Below, in pieces: positions 37,232 to 49,289 of a DNA stretch of 64,000 bases. The notes beneath the pieces were generated by a model that worked only from the letters and a program-made list of their open reading frames with translations, was not told where the DNA came from and did no database searches. Source of the DNA: Steromphala cineraria (Eukaryota; Mollusca; Gastropoda; Trochida; Trochidae); contig OU744720.1 in NCBI GenBank assembly GCA_916613615.1, positions 69,828,471 to 69,892,470 of the forward strand, written 5' to 3'. Positions within the stretch are counted from its first letter, which is position 1. Each line of letters begins with the position of its first letter. Position numbers and translations under genes: made by a program.

Positions 37232-37591
37232 ATGAAATCATTCAGAATAGTTTATTTGCATTTCTTGATCATGTTTTCAACAAACAAAAAAGATATATTC
37301 AAAACTTGTTATTATTCACAGAACCTTATGGGTTTTTTAAAAGAGGGGTTAGGTCGTCCTCTTTACTTCTCTTTAACATATAATCGATGTGCACCTCTTT
37401 TCAGGTGTACAATGAAAGTCAGTGGTCCAAGAAAATGTAGGATTTGTAAAGATTTTGTAATTTATCAATATTATATATTGATCTTGCAATATATTTTCAT
37501 GAGTGTAACTGTATTGGATGTGTTAAGTTGGATTGTAAAAGTAGAAAGAAAATCACAAATGACGTATGCATATGATCCAAGGTTGAATTGA
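37232..37591 (+). CDS. Hypothetical ORF with ATG start, unit 2
   Basis: A 119-codon frame from ATG (37,232) to TGA. The protein has a CRICKDF stretch, a hydrophobic segment around residues 80-103 (YILILQYIFMSVTVLDVLSW) that could span a membrane, and no recognised domain. Unit 1 lacks the ATG, and unit 3 lost the whole region. It may be chance in AT-rich DNA. Confidence 0.2.
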   Translation: MKSFRIVYLHFLIMFSTNKKDIFKTCYYSQNLMGFLKEGLGRPLYFSLTYNRCAPLFRCTMKVSGPRKCRICKDFVIYQYYILILQYIFMSVTVLDVLSWIVKVERKSQMTYAYDPRLN

Positions 37592-38828
37592 GAAGGATTT
37601 ACTGACTTTGCCTGAAAACAAGTGTCTGCAAAAAGTAAAGTTCCTTCAGGGGATCAGATTATTCAAGTCACAGTCTTTTTGTGCTATATTGTAAAAGATT
37701 CGACAGAGTTTATCTGTCTGCAGATAGTCCAGACGAAGAACAGATATCCATATGAACATAGTTGTTTGCTCAAGTGATGAAATGTGAAGACGTATAGGAT
37801 TCTGAAACCTTCCATGTCACGAATTCTTTCCCTCTTGGTCTTGTCAATTATACATTCCCTTCAGCAATTTGCACACTGATAGTTATCTCCTGGAAACTAA
37901 CACTCAAAGTTAATTTAAAACGTAAACCTGCCACCAAGGCAAAGTCACATTCTAGTCATGATATAGAATGTAAACGATCGATATAAATCTATCTCCATAT
38001 TACTTGGACTGTCAGATACAATCTGCAACTAACAGAACTTTGTCTTTGTCGAGAATGTTTATATATATTTCATCTGTGTCCATCTAGACAAAGTTAATCA
38101 TGCTCCAGTCATATATTGTGTGTACTATTCGAAGTTCATTCATGAAAATTTGCAGAAGAGAATAAAGTGATAAAAGCACTAAGTTGGATACTTCTTTGCA
38201 TACTTGATGTTAGTCCTCAGCTAGTTAACACGATTATGAAGTATATTAACTGCTCAAATATATTTCACGCTTTCTTATTAAGATGTATAGCGACACCCTC
38301 CGTCAGATTGGGAAATCATGTCACGAAGCCGCCCACAAAACTATCACAAAGGATAGGATGAAATGAAACAATAAGATGCATTACGTACACTGAGAAAATC
38401 CTGAGTAGATGGCCAATAAAAAGCCACAAATTTAGAGATATTTCATGAAATAATATATGATGTCAATTCATTCGGATCGAGGTCAGATTTACTTGCTCTG
38501 TAATGAACAGGATTTATTTTCAACAAAAACAGGGATAATTGTAATGTTTTTCAGTAGATACATGTAAAAACAGGAATTATCAATATGACCTGTCCCATTC
38601 CGTCGCATCGTTTCATACGACTGATTTCTATCGTCGGACTTTGTCATGGGATTACCCTAATGAAAAAACGGCTTTGAGGTAATTTATAACCGCGTCATTC
38701 TCATAATTTGTTGAGCAGTTTTTAAAGTTTGCTTGAGGTTTTGTTTGGTATGAGGATTGTTGATAAATGCTAAAAGTATTTATAACTATTTAAAAGACAC
38801 AGGAAGTACTGCAATTGTCAATCTATTG

Positions 38829-39000
38829 TTATGCCCCCGAATCGGAGATATTGTTTTTCACCTGTCCGTCTGTCCGTCCGTCTGTCCGTTTGTCCACAAA
38901 AACTTTAACCTTGGTCATAACTTTTGATTGGTCAGAGCTAGGTCTTTGATACTTGACATATGCATCCGGGGGCATTCGTGTTTCACAAACATATCTTGTT
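38829..39000. mobile_element. Small element with inverted GC-rich ends
   Basis: About 170 bp bounded by TGCCCCCG (38,832-38,839) and CGGGGGCA (38,967-38,974), containing a GTCC/GTCT microsatellite (about 38,860-38,895) and a terminal GTGTTTCACAAAC mini-hairpin. It looks like a minimal relative of the tandem-core elements, with a microsatellite but no tandem core. Confidence 0.55.
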
Positions 39001-40220
39001 ATGTTTGTTATTTGAAAAATAATAATATTTCACTAACGTTAATTGATTACATGTATGAGTTTAGGTCACTTAAGCATAAAACTTATACAAGATTAGTTGT
39101 GAACATAGAACTGTGAATAGAGGTATCTGTTTGTATAGTGAGTGCTGATTGTACATCACTGGTGGGCGACAATTGTGATGTTACCAGGCGCTTATTAGTG
39201 AATTGTAATAATTATCTATTATTCTCATATACTATTGACTTATTCAAAGATTGCCCTTAAGTAAGTTAAGTATATACCTGACACCTTTTTAACATATATG
39301 ATGATTAATCATATCAGCTGATATTTTGATTAAATGCTAATCATGTTAAGAAATTTGGGTATGTTTACTTTCAACAGTTAAAATATATTGATATAACGCT
39401 TTAGTAAGGAGTTTAGGATTTTACCAAAGGCTACATTCACTTGAAATTCTTTATTCTTTTGGTTTCAAAATAATTCATTAATGTTTTGTACATCTTTAAA
39501 AAGGGTAAATATTATAGATTGACATACTACATAATAATTTGTAAAAAAACTTAGACCATAGATATTACATCGTAATGCCAACGATTTGTCATGGGTAAAA
39601 ACAATTTGTGTCTTGGACATTGTAGGGTAACCTGATTCAGAGGAAATCGGGTTAGTTCTACGGGCTTAGAAATTAGATTAAAGGTTTGTTTACGTGTAAG
39701 ATCCAATTATAATGATGGAAATGTATTGATTTGATCTGAATAGAAGTTTTTTGTTGCTCTCTCATTCATCTAATTTGACTCAAATCTTTCTTTCTCGAAA
39801 ATGTAATAGCTTTTGAAAGATTCAAGCATTCTTTTATTCATTATTCAAATTAAGTACTGAAGTGACTGTATATTCTATCTAAGGAAAAGTGTTTTATGAT
39901 TTATATAATTTCTAAATCGATTTTTTTAAGGCACCTCACCAACTTTGTCGCGTTTTTTCAGAAATAATCAGATAAGACAGTTAAACTACTAAAGCTTAAT
40001 ATCTCTCTGGATGCTTAATTCTATTACAATGTCTTGGACTTTTCCAACCCTTGCCTACACATTCTTCTTCCTGAATAAGGCTTAAAACATTTGAATTTGA
40101 GGATAGTTAGTGATTAAACTTACATGTAGTTCAGTATTAAAGGTGTATGAATCGTTCATTGTACATGTATGGTAAATTTTTATGCAAATTGAATACATTT
40201 TAAAATATTTTTGAAATACC
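39001..40220. other. No feature recognised
   Basis: AT-rich sequence; the part 39,300-39,480 is shared with unit 3, the rest is unique within the window. Confidence 0.35.
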
Positions 40221-40500
40221 TTCTTGACATAGTGGTTAGGGTTAGCTCCTCACGCCAAAGGCCTGGGTTGGAATCCTGGTTATATGTGTCTAAATTATTG
40301 TTGTATTTCTTATCAAGGCACTTCATCCATTTTGCACTCAGTCCACTTCGCTGTAAAAATGGATACCTGAGAACACGATGTACGAACCTACATGGTCGCG
40401 CTAGGAGCCTGGTAGAAGATTCGAAAGTACAATTACTTCAGAGTAATGATGAATTGAGCGCTTAGGTACTAGGCAGAAGCAGTTACTAGGGGCGGAAAGG
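40221..40500 (+). mobile_element. tRNA-derived SINE
   Basis: A head with polymerase III promoter boxes: TAGTGGTTAGGGTTA as A box (about 40,231) and GGTTGGAATCC as B box (about 40,266), the latter one base from the GGTTCGAATCC consensus. A body follows with AAGGCACTTCATCC and CTGTAAAAATGGATACCTG, like the conserved central part of widespread invertebrate SINEs. The cloverleaf is not complete enough for a functional tRNA. The 3' tail is indistinct. Unit 3 lacks the surrounding 1.85 kb. Confidence 0.65.
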
Positions 40501-41474
40501 GGGCAATATGATTATCCTCGTTATTATATAGATATTAATAACCGAGTGTGTTTCCGTATCATCTGGCACATCTAACTCCTTCTTTTTATGTTTTGACCAG
40601 ATTTGGTGGAGTAGTTTCTCTTACAAAACGACAGGTGAAGGTCATAGTGTCGGTGACTATACTCCTAAAAACATTTTATGTATGATTTCCAGCGCATGAG
40701 CAAATATTTTAGTAAATTTGTTTAAGAACACAAAATGGTTATGAACAATTGTCAGCATCCCTACAACAGGGGGTGTTGACCTAACTGAAATCTTGCAAAG
40801 CTGCATTGTCATGATTGTTACAATTGTTTGGTAATGGTATCCTTCGACTAAACGGCGAAAATTTGCTAGTGTTGGGTGGTTACGTTGGTTACTTGGATAC
40901 TTGATAACCATGACCAGAAAAAAAGAGCTCAATGATTTATTTTTGCAGATACATGTACATATATGTCAGTCACTGTGTGTCAAAGCCATTCATATACTAC
41001 ACGCTAATTGAAGCACATTCGGTACAATATGTCATGTATGAAAGCCGATATTGTAACCATCATTTTGTCGTCTTTTTTCAAACGTACGCCGAAAGCTGCC
41101 TCCACAACCAAGTCTTTTTTAGATATGAATGCGTGCTAGATTTACTCTGCTTAATTGTATTTGCGAACTTTATATTCGATAGTCAAATGCCCTGTAAAGT
41201 CCCAATGACGTTAACAATGATTGGTAATCGGTTTTAGATTCACATAGCACGTATGGAGTTTTTAGAAAGTAGTCAGTTTTTTGACCTTATTGACCTTTTT
41301 AGGTTTAAACACTTAGTTTTATCTGTTAGTTTTATTGCATCAATAACACCCTCGATTTTATTATTTAATGTAATATAATGTCATATTATATCATGCAATA
41401 TTACAATGTGAAGTACTTCATTAAAAAGCAATACTTCGTATCTTAGTTTATTAGATGATTCGTGTTTTACAAAG

Positions 41475-41690
41475 TACAAAAATGTCAAATATTTCCGTAA
41501 TAGTTTCCTACTAGGAAGCAAACAAGCCTATAGTCTCATTGGTTAGCTAATTTAACGCTGTCTGGGTCAGATGTAAGGTGTCACAATCTATTTCCCCTGC
41601 TTTTAAACATGGGAAACGAAGTGTGAAGATATATTCAATCATTGCGTTCCGCGAGAAAACAAAATCTATATAAATTCATAACAGATATTC
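41475..41690 (-). promoter_or_regulatory. Repeated TATA-bearing module, inverted copy, unit 2
   Basis: The reverse complement of the type 1 module in block B: reading on the minus strand, a TATATAG box (about 41,667-41,673), then CAATGATTGAATATATCTTC, GTTTCCCATG, GCAGGGGAAATAGA, and CACCTTACATCTGACCCAGA. The distance from the TATA box to the conserved blocks is similar to that in B, although the sequence between them differs. Confidence 0.4.
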
Positions 41691-43917
41691 CTTTTATTCT
41701 GTTAGTTGATGTTATTAACTGAGAAGAACTTTTCTCATTAACAACATTCAAAGCGTATGCATGCATGGTTATTTGACTGTTGCATGTTAAAACTTATTAC
41801 AAATTTAAAGACGTTTGTGTCAATAGATTTGGTATAAATAAAACTCAACAATATAGAGGATGAGAGACTAACAGTTACACAAGACAGAAATATCAATTCA
41901 TAGATGTTTTCTTATCACTGATATAGTAAATAAAGCAGAACCAATTGTATTGTTGCCCACATATGCTATTGTGTAAAACATCATAATAAACTATAATACA
42001 TCACCTTACCAATAGTTTGTTTTACTGTGAACAATATCCTATGTAACATCATCATTTTTGGAATTTTCGCATTGCTCACCATAAGTTATAAGTATCTTAT
42101 GATTAAAACTTAGATCAATTTGTAACTTGATCATAGCCTAACTGCATATTTAAAACGCAAATATATGACATGCCTGTTGCAATTGTGGCAATCTCAAAGA
42201 AAGACATGGAGTTATAAAATGTAAAATGCTTACTATATTGTTTCTGTAATGTTTTCAATCAAAACATTTTCATCAAACTTTCGGGTCAAAGTTTTCATCA
42301 TTATTATATAACTGACTTAAGTACATTATCAAAATCGACGTTACTAAATTGTTACCAAAAATGGAAGTAAATACCCAATAGATCCAAACATTATCTGGAG
42401 AAATATAAGAACTAGTTTATTTATCAATGCTGAGTTTTGATGAAATGATTAAGGAGTCTGGATACCTTTGTTACTGCACATCCGCAACAGTCAGCTTGTG
42501 CTATTTTAAAGTTTATGCTGTTTTGTTTATTTTTCACTGAAAGTGTGAGATAAAAAAATAACATAAAAATTATGATTTAGTTTAATAACAATGACTATGT
42601 TATATTGTGAACATAAGTATTTGTTTTATGATAAAATTTATTTCACTTATTAACCTTAAGTACTAATGAAATTTTTTTAAAAAGGGTAATGTTGACAATA
42701 TAGAGTTATCTTCCCTGGATGTTAATTTTCATTTATGTGGCTAAATTAAATGTGAATATCTCTGTTATCCCCTGGTGACATATTGGTTTTTTCTTTTTAA
42801 TCTTATTCTAGTGTGTATTAACTATAAAATATATAATTTTCAAAAAAATCTTAATACGAGAAATCGAATTTTTTCATAAAAGAATAATATTTTACATAAA
42901 TAATCATACAAAAAAGATATTATTTGTAAGAATTTACTTCATATTATTTTCAAGTTCCTTTTTTTCTGACTTAGTTTATTTCCATACTGCAATGCCTTAA
43001 TAGAAAAACATTTAAATAACAATTATATTCAAAAGTTTTCTTGAAAAGGGGTTTTTAAATTATTGTATTTTCATCATTGGGTGCCCTAACGGATGGTCCC
43101 TTTTTCGAACAAAAACTGTGGTGACATGGTATTTTTATGACACAATTTGATTCAAGACATATTTTTCAACAAAATAAGACCAAATTTAGCTATTTCTTAA
43201 TACCTCGATATTTTGTATCCAACCTCCTAAAGGATTAAAACTTACATTATGATATTCAATACAATTTAAATTATAGTCATCAAATACCTAAAATGTTTAT
43301 CAATGATTAATTTACTCTGACGAATACATTTAGTCGATATTTCGTAAAAGTCTATCTATGAAAATGTTGTATCAACGTTGAGATTAGCAACCTATCAGTA
43401 GTATTGTCTGTATCATTTCGTTGACAAAAGCTAACAACAGCTTTTATGTTCCAAATGCTATCAGTGAACAGTATGGTGTCCTTTCACAATTGTGATAACC
43501 AATTTTTGTGAACATTAAAAGATATTTTAATTTGTCCCTAAGAGATGGATCAAGCCATAAAATGTGGGAAAAGAATAGAGGTTTTCTATTAGACATAATT
43601 TTTATTGATGAACATAGTTGTCTGATAATTTTTCTCTCTTAAAGAAACATATTGTATCATTCCTGGAATTTCATTACGTTTTGTACGTGCCAAAATAGCT
43701 AATGCACAAAATTTCAGTTCATTTGAACTAAACACATTCATCCAAAAATAACATCAATGAGATATTTCTTACATGTATCTGTATTGATAGTAGGGGAAAA
43801 TATTAAAATGTAAATGAGCCAGAACGCCACATCCGAATTAAATCAATAACCCGCAGGCTGTTTGATAAACTATAAAGTTAGTACACATTGTGTAATAACA
43901 ACACCTGCTTACCGAAT

Positions 43918-44040
43918 GAACGTGACGTCATAATCCTTGCGTATGATTGCAAAGTCAACGGACCGGCTGCGATGGTCATGTCAAAATTCTTTAAAATTTC
44001 ACAATGTCATTAAGCCAGTTATAAATAAGATACCTATCGT
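43918..44040 (+). promoter_or_regulatory. CRE plus TATA promoter candidate, unit 2
   Basis: A palindromic cAMP-response-element core TGACGTCA (43,923-43,930) and a GC-richer stretch (GACCGGCTGCGATGG) precede TATAAATA (44,020-44,027). The 120 bp are retained in unit 3 (62,590-62,690) with both motifs intact. A start near 44,050 would transcribe a region with a 112-codon frame lacking ATG (44,053-44,391) that is broken in unit 3, so the product is unknown. Confidence 0.45.
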
Positions 44041-44746
44041 GGTCCCGTAAAATTGCTTCATGAAACTCGTGAATGGTATCGATATTTAAGATCCCCTTTC
44101 TTGTTTAATTCCAAACCATTCAATCGTATCATGAACATGTTATTCAACGGGACGTTGTTTTTAGTATTCTCTATTTATTTGCACACTAGTGATAAGACCT
44201 ATCAAACAATGGCAACCCATTATCTCTGTTTTTTGTCTTTTTCAGCAACTTTCGAACATTATGTTATGGCATGCTCAAGTCACTTTACATTATACATTCT
44301 TTTATCAACCCTCCTGATACACAAGTATTATTGTATCCAAATTGAACAATACACATTAAGAAATATTTCATCAACAGTGAATTATTCTTGATGAGATAAC
44401 AGAATTTAATAATCGACATAGTGAACACCAACATTCACTTAATGAAGAAATCGTCATTAATATGTCATTTCAGACATTGTAAAAGTTGCACATCGTTCAG
44501 TTACATTTGATGGTTTTCTGGCATTTGCTTCTCTGCATTATTGTAAAGATTTTTATGAGAGACAGAAAGTCCTGTGTAACCCATGAAAAGGCTTTTTGGA
44601 AGACTTTTTTAAAATTGAAAAACTACGTTTAGACACATAATAGAATTTCAACTGTCGGAGCACATAGATATTTATATTCATAAGTTATTATAAATAACAT
44701 AGGAATGAAATTGGAAAAATTATATGCTTCTTCTTATGGCAATGCA

Positions 44747-45093
44747 TTTTCTCCCCACAGAGGCAGATCAAGTCATGCTGATACAGCCTCTGTTATATTA
44801 CGCCGAAATTCGCGGGTTCCTGCAGTTTCCCCTGGCGCAAAAAACTTTCATCTCAATTTCAACATCTGAATTTCAAAATTTGAAAATCAAATGACAAGGT
44901 TTCTCGCATGGAAAGGGTGGTTCATATCACAATGCCTTTGCCATCATTTTGTTGCCAAAATGATGATTTATGATTTAACTTTGATCGCCTCCAATCAGGC
45001 GTCTCCCATTCTATCCCACAAACTCGGCGTAATATAACAGAGGTTGTATCAACCTTTCTTGGCTTGAACTGCCTCTGTGTGAAGAGAATAAAA
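44747..45093. mobile_element. hAT-like MITE, copy 2
   Basis: A 347-bp element with inverted ends (TTTTCTCCCCACAGAGGCAG at left; right end ends CTCTGTGTGAAGAGAATAAA plus A) and an exact 8-bp target duplication GCAATGCA (44,739-44,746 and 45,094-45,101). Family member of 1,288-1,645. The left half is also present at the same site in unit 3, so insertion predates that duplication. Confidence 0.85.
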
Positions 45094-45324
45094 GCAATGC
45101 AATCACAGGGAGAATTGCCAATTTATTCCAATCATTAAGACCTGAAATTAAGGAAATCAAATGTAACTTAAAGGTTTCAAGTGGATGTTAAGTCGAAGTT
45201 TTTCAAACTTCTTCAACCGATGTTATCTACTTAAAACTTAATTTCATTCAACTAACACAGATATTATTCTGTTTTACTCTGTGAGGTTACCATTTCAATC
45301 GATTTGATGTAACTCGGAACTATA

Positions 45325-45335
45325 TATAAAAAGCT
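45325..45335 (+). promoter_or_regulatory. TATA-like sequence, unit 2 only
   Basis: TATATATAAAA follows GATGTAACTCGGAAC. The aligned unit 3 sequence (about 63,660) has lost it. Weak evidence for a promoter. Confidence 0.15.
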
Positions 45336-45699
45336 GAAGAAAGTCCAAGTACACTTTCCTCTCAATTCTTCTGAAAGTGTCAGGATTCATTTAAATGTCA
45401 ATGAGATTGAGTGGTATGTAATTAAATGCAGTTCACAAACAATTCTTTTAGGACGTTATTTGTGTGTCGAAGTGCCACTCTTTAAACCTAAATATCTTTT
45501 TCATTGGTTTTAACTGGATTATATTTGAGTTACTTTTACAGTGCATGTGGTGCAACGGAAATAGAGTAAATTAGAAAATAACTTTTTGTTAGTTTCACAC
45601 CAGAGTCGTTGTCAATGCATTATAGATTTATATTTTTAGGTATGAATAACTAGTATACATGAATATAACGAATTTTGATATTACATAGTATGTTTTTTT

Positions 45700-48600
45700 G
45701 ATGGTATTATATGTTGTTTAAGTATGATATGTTGATTTAAATTTACCATTTATGTATAAGCCTGAAGAAGAATATACGAAGTAAGTAACGTTCAGATTTT
45801 TTAAAGAAAATTGCCAAATTTAGAGACTAAGATCACTGTAATTATTTAAAGGTGATTAAAGATGATCTGCAAATAAGGTTCAACCACGAAATTATAATAT
45901 CATAACAAACATTGCTTAAGTAAAAGGGAGTCTAAACATACATGTAGGTTACAGTAATTATGTATGTACTCCAGTAAAAATGTGATGCAGGCACCAATTT
46001 TAAGCTATCGTGTTTGGGTTATACTTTAGTATAAGAATGTTAACAGATACATTTTTTATCCACAAATGTTCTGTCATTAACTCTCTGTTAAACACATGAT
46101 GAAACAGAAACTTTGATTTCAACTAAAGAAATAGTATACCTTTGATTTAGAGCAGACTTTTCAAACAACAGGATATGTTAAAATCCTTTACATAAGTTTT
46201 CCCGAAGAGAATTTTTTTAATAACAAACTCTATTTCAGAAGGTTGTTTGGTCACAGTATTCAAGTACATTTGTAGCAATGAACCCAAAATCGAAGATGCA
46301 TTTAACCAGCAGGTTTTGGAGAAAATGACATTAAACATAAGAAATAATCACGTTACACTTATAAGAGAAGCTAAGTGGAGCATGAACAACTTCACAGAAA
46401 GTCAGCTGGTTATTTGAATTGATCTTATAAGCGTACTCTGTCTGGGCTTTAATGTAATTTATAAAATCTACAGAAATAAGCAAGGCCCTTCAAAGAGAAA
46501 CATAATTCGGAAGATTCCCTTTTGGCGTTTCGGCTTTACAAGACAAGGAGTAAACGTAGAATTGTTTCTTAAATTATGTGTTCTTTTTATTCACCTAAAT
46601 TATCTATTCTTCATAGTTACTATCAATCTATTTAATTAGCGAATAAATTAGCGGACAGTTTTGACAGAACTCGAATATTGATGTTACAAATTTGCAGCTT
46701 TTAGTTTATTTTTTCGTTTGTGATCAAGAAAACTTTCTGCTGATATGACATTTTGTGATGTTGTCATTACTGCGGTTATATTTGTTATATTTTTTTTCGT
46801 TAAATCTTTTCTTTATCATAATTCTGTATTGAAATCAAACGTCAATGAGGTTGTAACAACTATCACCAAACACATTTATGAATTAAGCCAACCAGCTATC
46901 ATTGAACTGATAATAATTTGACATATAAACTAATATGACTAATACCCATATTGTTCTCTGTCTATTCAAATCAGAAAAGTCGATGAATTGTAGGGTCATC
47001 TTAAAATGTATTCTATTCCAAATTACTACTTCAAAGTATGATTGGTGACTTCCATGGCTCTTGTAGAAAACTTTGTATCTTTTATTAATTACATTGATAT
47101 ACATTTCATAGGGATACATTTTACATTTGCTACATTTAACCAATATCATATTTCTGTGTGATTAAAAAATAAATAGCATTTACACATAGGCCTACATGAA
47201 ATTTGATTTAAAAATTACTTTAGATGTGCTTTTCATTTCAGAATGCTGGATATAAATATAAAACATGATGTTCCCAGGCCTATTAAGTTGTCTTTCATCT
47301 CTACAAGCCAGGAAAACAAGCGCATAAACGTATTTGTTTCCTAACGGTAAAAAGATTCAAAGTTACATCTGCATCTAGTGATGTGCCAGTTCCAGTAAAT
47401 CAACTATGTGTTTTCTGAAGATCACATAAACAAAAAACATTTGAAACAAGATGAGGATATGGAATTACCTTCACTTCTTCCCCTTAAAATTATATCCCAA
47501 GACTCTATGGAATTGAAAGATATAGGAAATTGAAAATGTATTCGTAAGGAAATTAGATAAAAGGAGTCTTGCCCCCCACAAAAGTAGATTAAATGTATTT
47601 TTTTTTCAAAATTGCAGTGATCAACGACTTTAATAGTATCTTTAACATTCTTATAAATTGGTCATAACCCGGGGGGAAACCATGAAGGGTATTGTTGAGT
47701 GCACTTATCTTGAAGCTCTGATAGAAGGGAAGTTTATTGCAATTATATCATTTGTAGAAAAAATGAGTAACTAAATGAATCAGTTCTGAACAGATAAATC
47801 TATGGATTCTAAGTTTATGAATATAAAATGACTTGATTTTTATACCATCTCTGTTGCTACATACATGTACTTGTGTTTTAGTATCAAAGCTTAAATATTA
47901 TTTCTGTTGAAATGTCGCAAAGCTTTCTTGTTTTCATCCTTAGCTGATACGTTTCAACTGATTAATATACATGTATCCCTATGGACCACACAAAACGCTT
48001 ATGCTGTCAAGGATAAAACATTGTTCAATTACTTTAATTAATTCACTTTAGGAGAGATGAGAGTCTTATGGGAACATTTTGCGACAACATTTTGATGGTA
48101 TCAATAATTCAATATACAAAAGTATATCTATTGCATTAACTGTGGTACGTGAATATTCACTGATCACAACCAGTATTTCACTAACATTTCCTTGGAAATG
48201 ATGACTCAAGAACAAGTGTAGAAGCTTGCAGAGCTGACATACACCGATTTTCCGCTCAAAGAAGGTTATTTCGTAAAGTGAAGCATAACGCTAAAAGCAT
48301 ATAATATAACAAAAGCCCTTTTTGTGTAGCAAATTAAATTTGCCTTTTTTAACCAAAAAATAGTTTATTTTTGCTGTCTTAGTTCGGCGATGTTGTTGTT
48401 AATAGTTACAGGATAGGCTGTCAATGATCACATCTGCAATGATGTTAAGATTTAAGTTTTAGAAGGTATTTAAAAAATGAATCATATAGCCAAAAAAAAA
48501 CATCCGTTCACCCCCTAAAAATATTTCTTGATTCGAATGTACTGAGCAAATCATATTTCATTTATAACCATATCTAAAGTATGGGCATCGCTGAAAAATC

Positions 48601-49180
48601 CTGTTTTCCAAATCCAATATTTGAAAAATGTTCGAAATATTCACGTTTTTTTATAATTGCTTCACTAAAATAATCATTTTGTTCGAAATATTTATATGTA
48701 TTTGAAATGGAATTGATATGATTCTATATTTATCTATTGACAGCACGGGCTTTGTAATGTAAGAGTTATTAGTTGGCGACAGTACATTTATATTTTAATA
48801 ATGCCAATAACTCTTACAATCGTTCGGTGACCCTATGAATTTATGACATTTTGGAATCAATGATATAATAAGCTTGCTATATTAAAAATTTAGACTAATT
48901 CTAAAATAGTTGTTCATATTGTCTCTCTTTAGCAACTCATATTGTAATATATTCTTCAATGTGTATTTATTGACTGTTTCAGGCTCACATCTTTGGTAAT
49001 TTGATGACTTGAATAGTTTAAATCTTTTAAATGTAATATATGATAATATTTCGGAGCAATTATCTTCCACATTTTAGTTATTTACATTTAAACACGAGTG
49101 TTAATATTAATCTTTGGAGTAAAATGTATTTGTTTAACAATTCAAATTAACCTTGTTCAATAGGTTTATAAAATCGCATT
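45700..49180. other. Single-copy AT-rich region without recognised genes
   Basis: No homology to the other units was noticed. Short frames (for example 46,147-46,338 and 46,883-47,149 on the minus strand) carry no recognisable family signature. One hairpin is at 48,758-48,818. Confidence 0.35.
48758..48818. repeat. Inverted repeat (hairpin)
   Basis: TGTAAGAGTTATT and its complement AATAACTCTTACA flank a 35-bp interior. Both arms also carry GGC/GCC next to the loop. Function unknown. Confidence 0.6.
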
Positions 49181-49184
49181 ACCC

Positions 49185-49288
49185 ACTCAGACTCAGACCT
49201 TAGAATATTAGATTATCATGAGAAATGCACCATAATGGATATCTAAATTACAGATAGTAGGTTTGTATACTACAAATTGAATTTTTAA
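49185..49288 (+). repeat. 100-bp fragment of block A in unit 3
   Basis: It matches 7,372-7,470 and 26,972-27,070 closely (about three to four differences) and stops abruptly at both ends. It is the only remnant of block A in unit 3. Its left edge coincides with the left edge of the near-identical A/A' patch. Confidence 0.8.
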
Positions 49289-49289
49289 T

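Larger units (their letters stand above)
28990..38490 (+). repeat. Segmental duplication, block B' of unit 2
   Basis: Collinear with 15,330-25,215 and 51,305-61,150. It retains the empty site for the LINE insert (29,046-29,054), carries the 29,931-31,089 insertion, and lacks the stretch equivalent to about 23,585-24,940. Confidence 0.9.
38490..41337 (+). repeat. Block D of unit 2
   Basis: Its ends match unit 3 at 61,150-61,545. Unit 3 lacks the equivalents of about 38,765-39,295 (including a small palindromic-end element) and about 39,480-41,335 (including a SINE). Whether these are insertions in unit 2 or deletions in unit 3 is undecided. Confidence 0.75.
41337..45690 (+). repeat. Segmental duplication, block C of unit 2
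   Basis: Collinear with 61,545-64,000. Unit 3 lacks the part around 42,150-43,700 and part of the MITE. The duplication continues beyond the right edge of the window. Confidence 0.85.

Noticed and set aside
40221..40300. Possible functional tRNA gene
   Set aside because: A and B boxes are visible but no complete acceptor stem or cloverleaf; better explained as the head of a SINE.
41580..41625. Small MGNEV-type frame after an acceptor-like CCCCTGC in the module
   Set aside because: It stops after five codons in every copy, so it is not a meaningful coding start.
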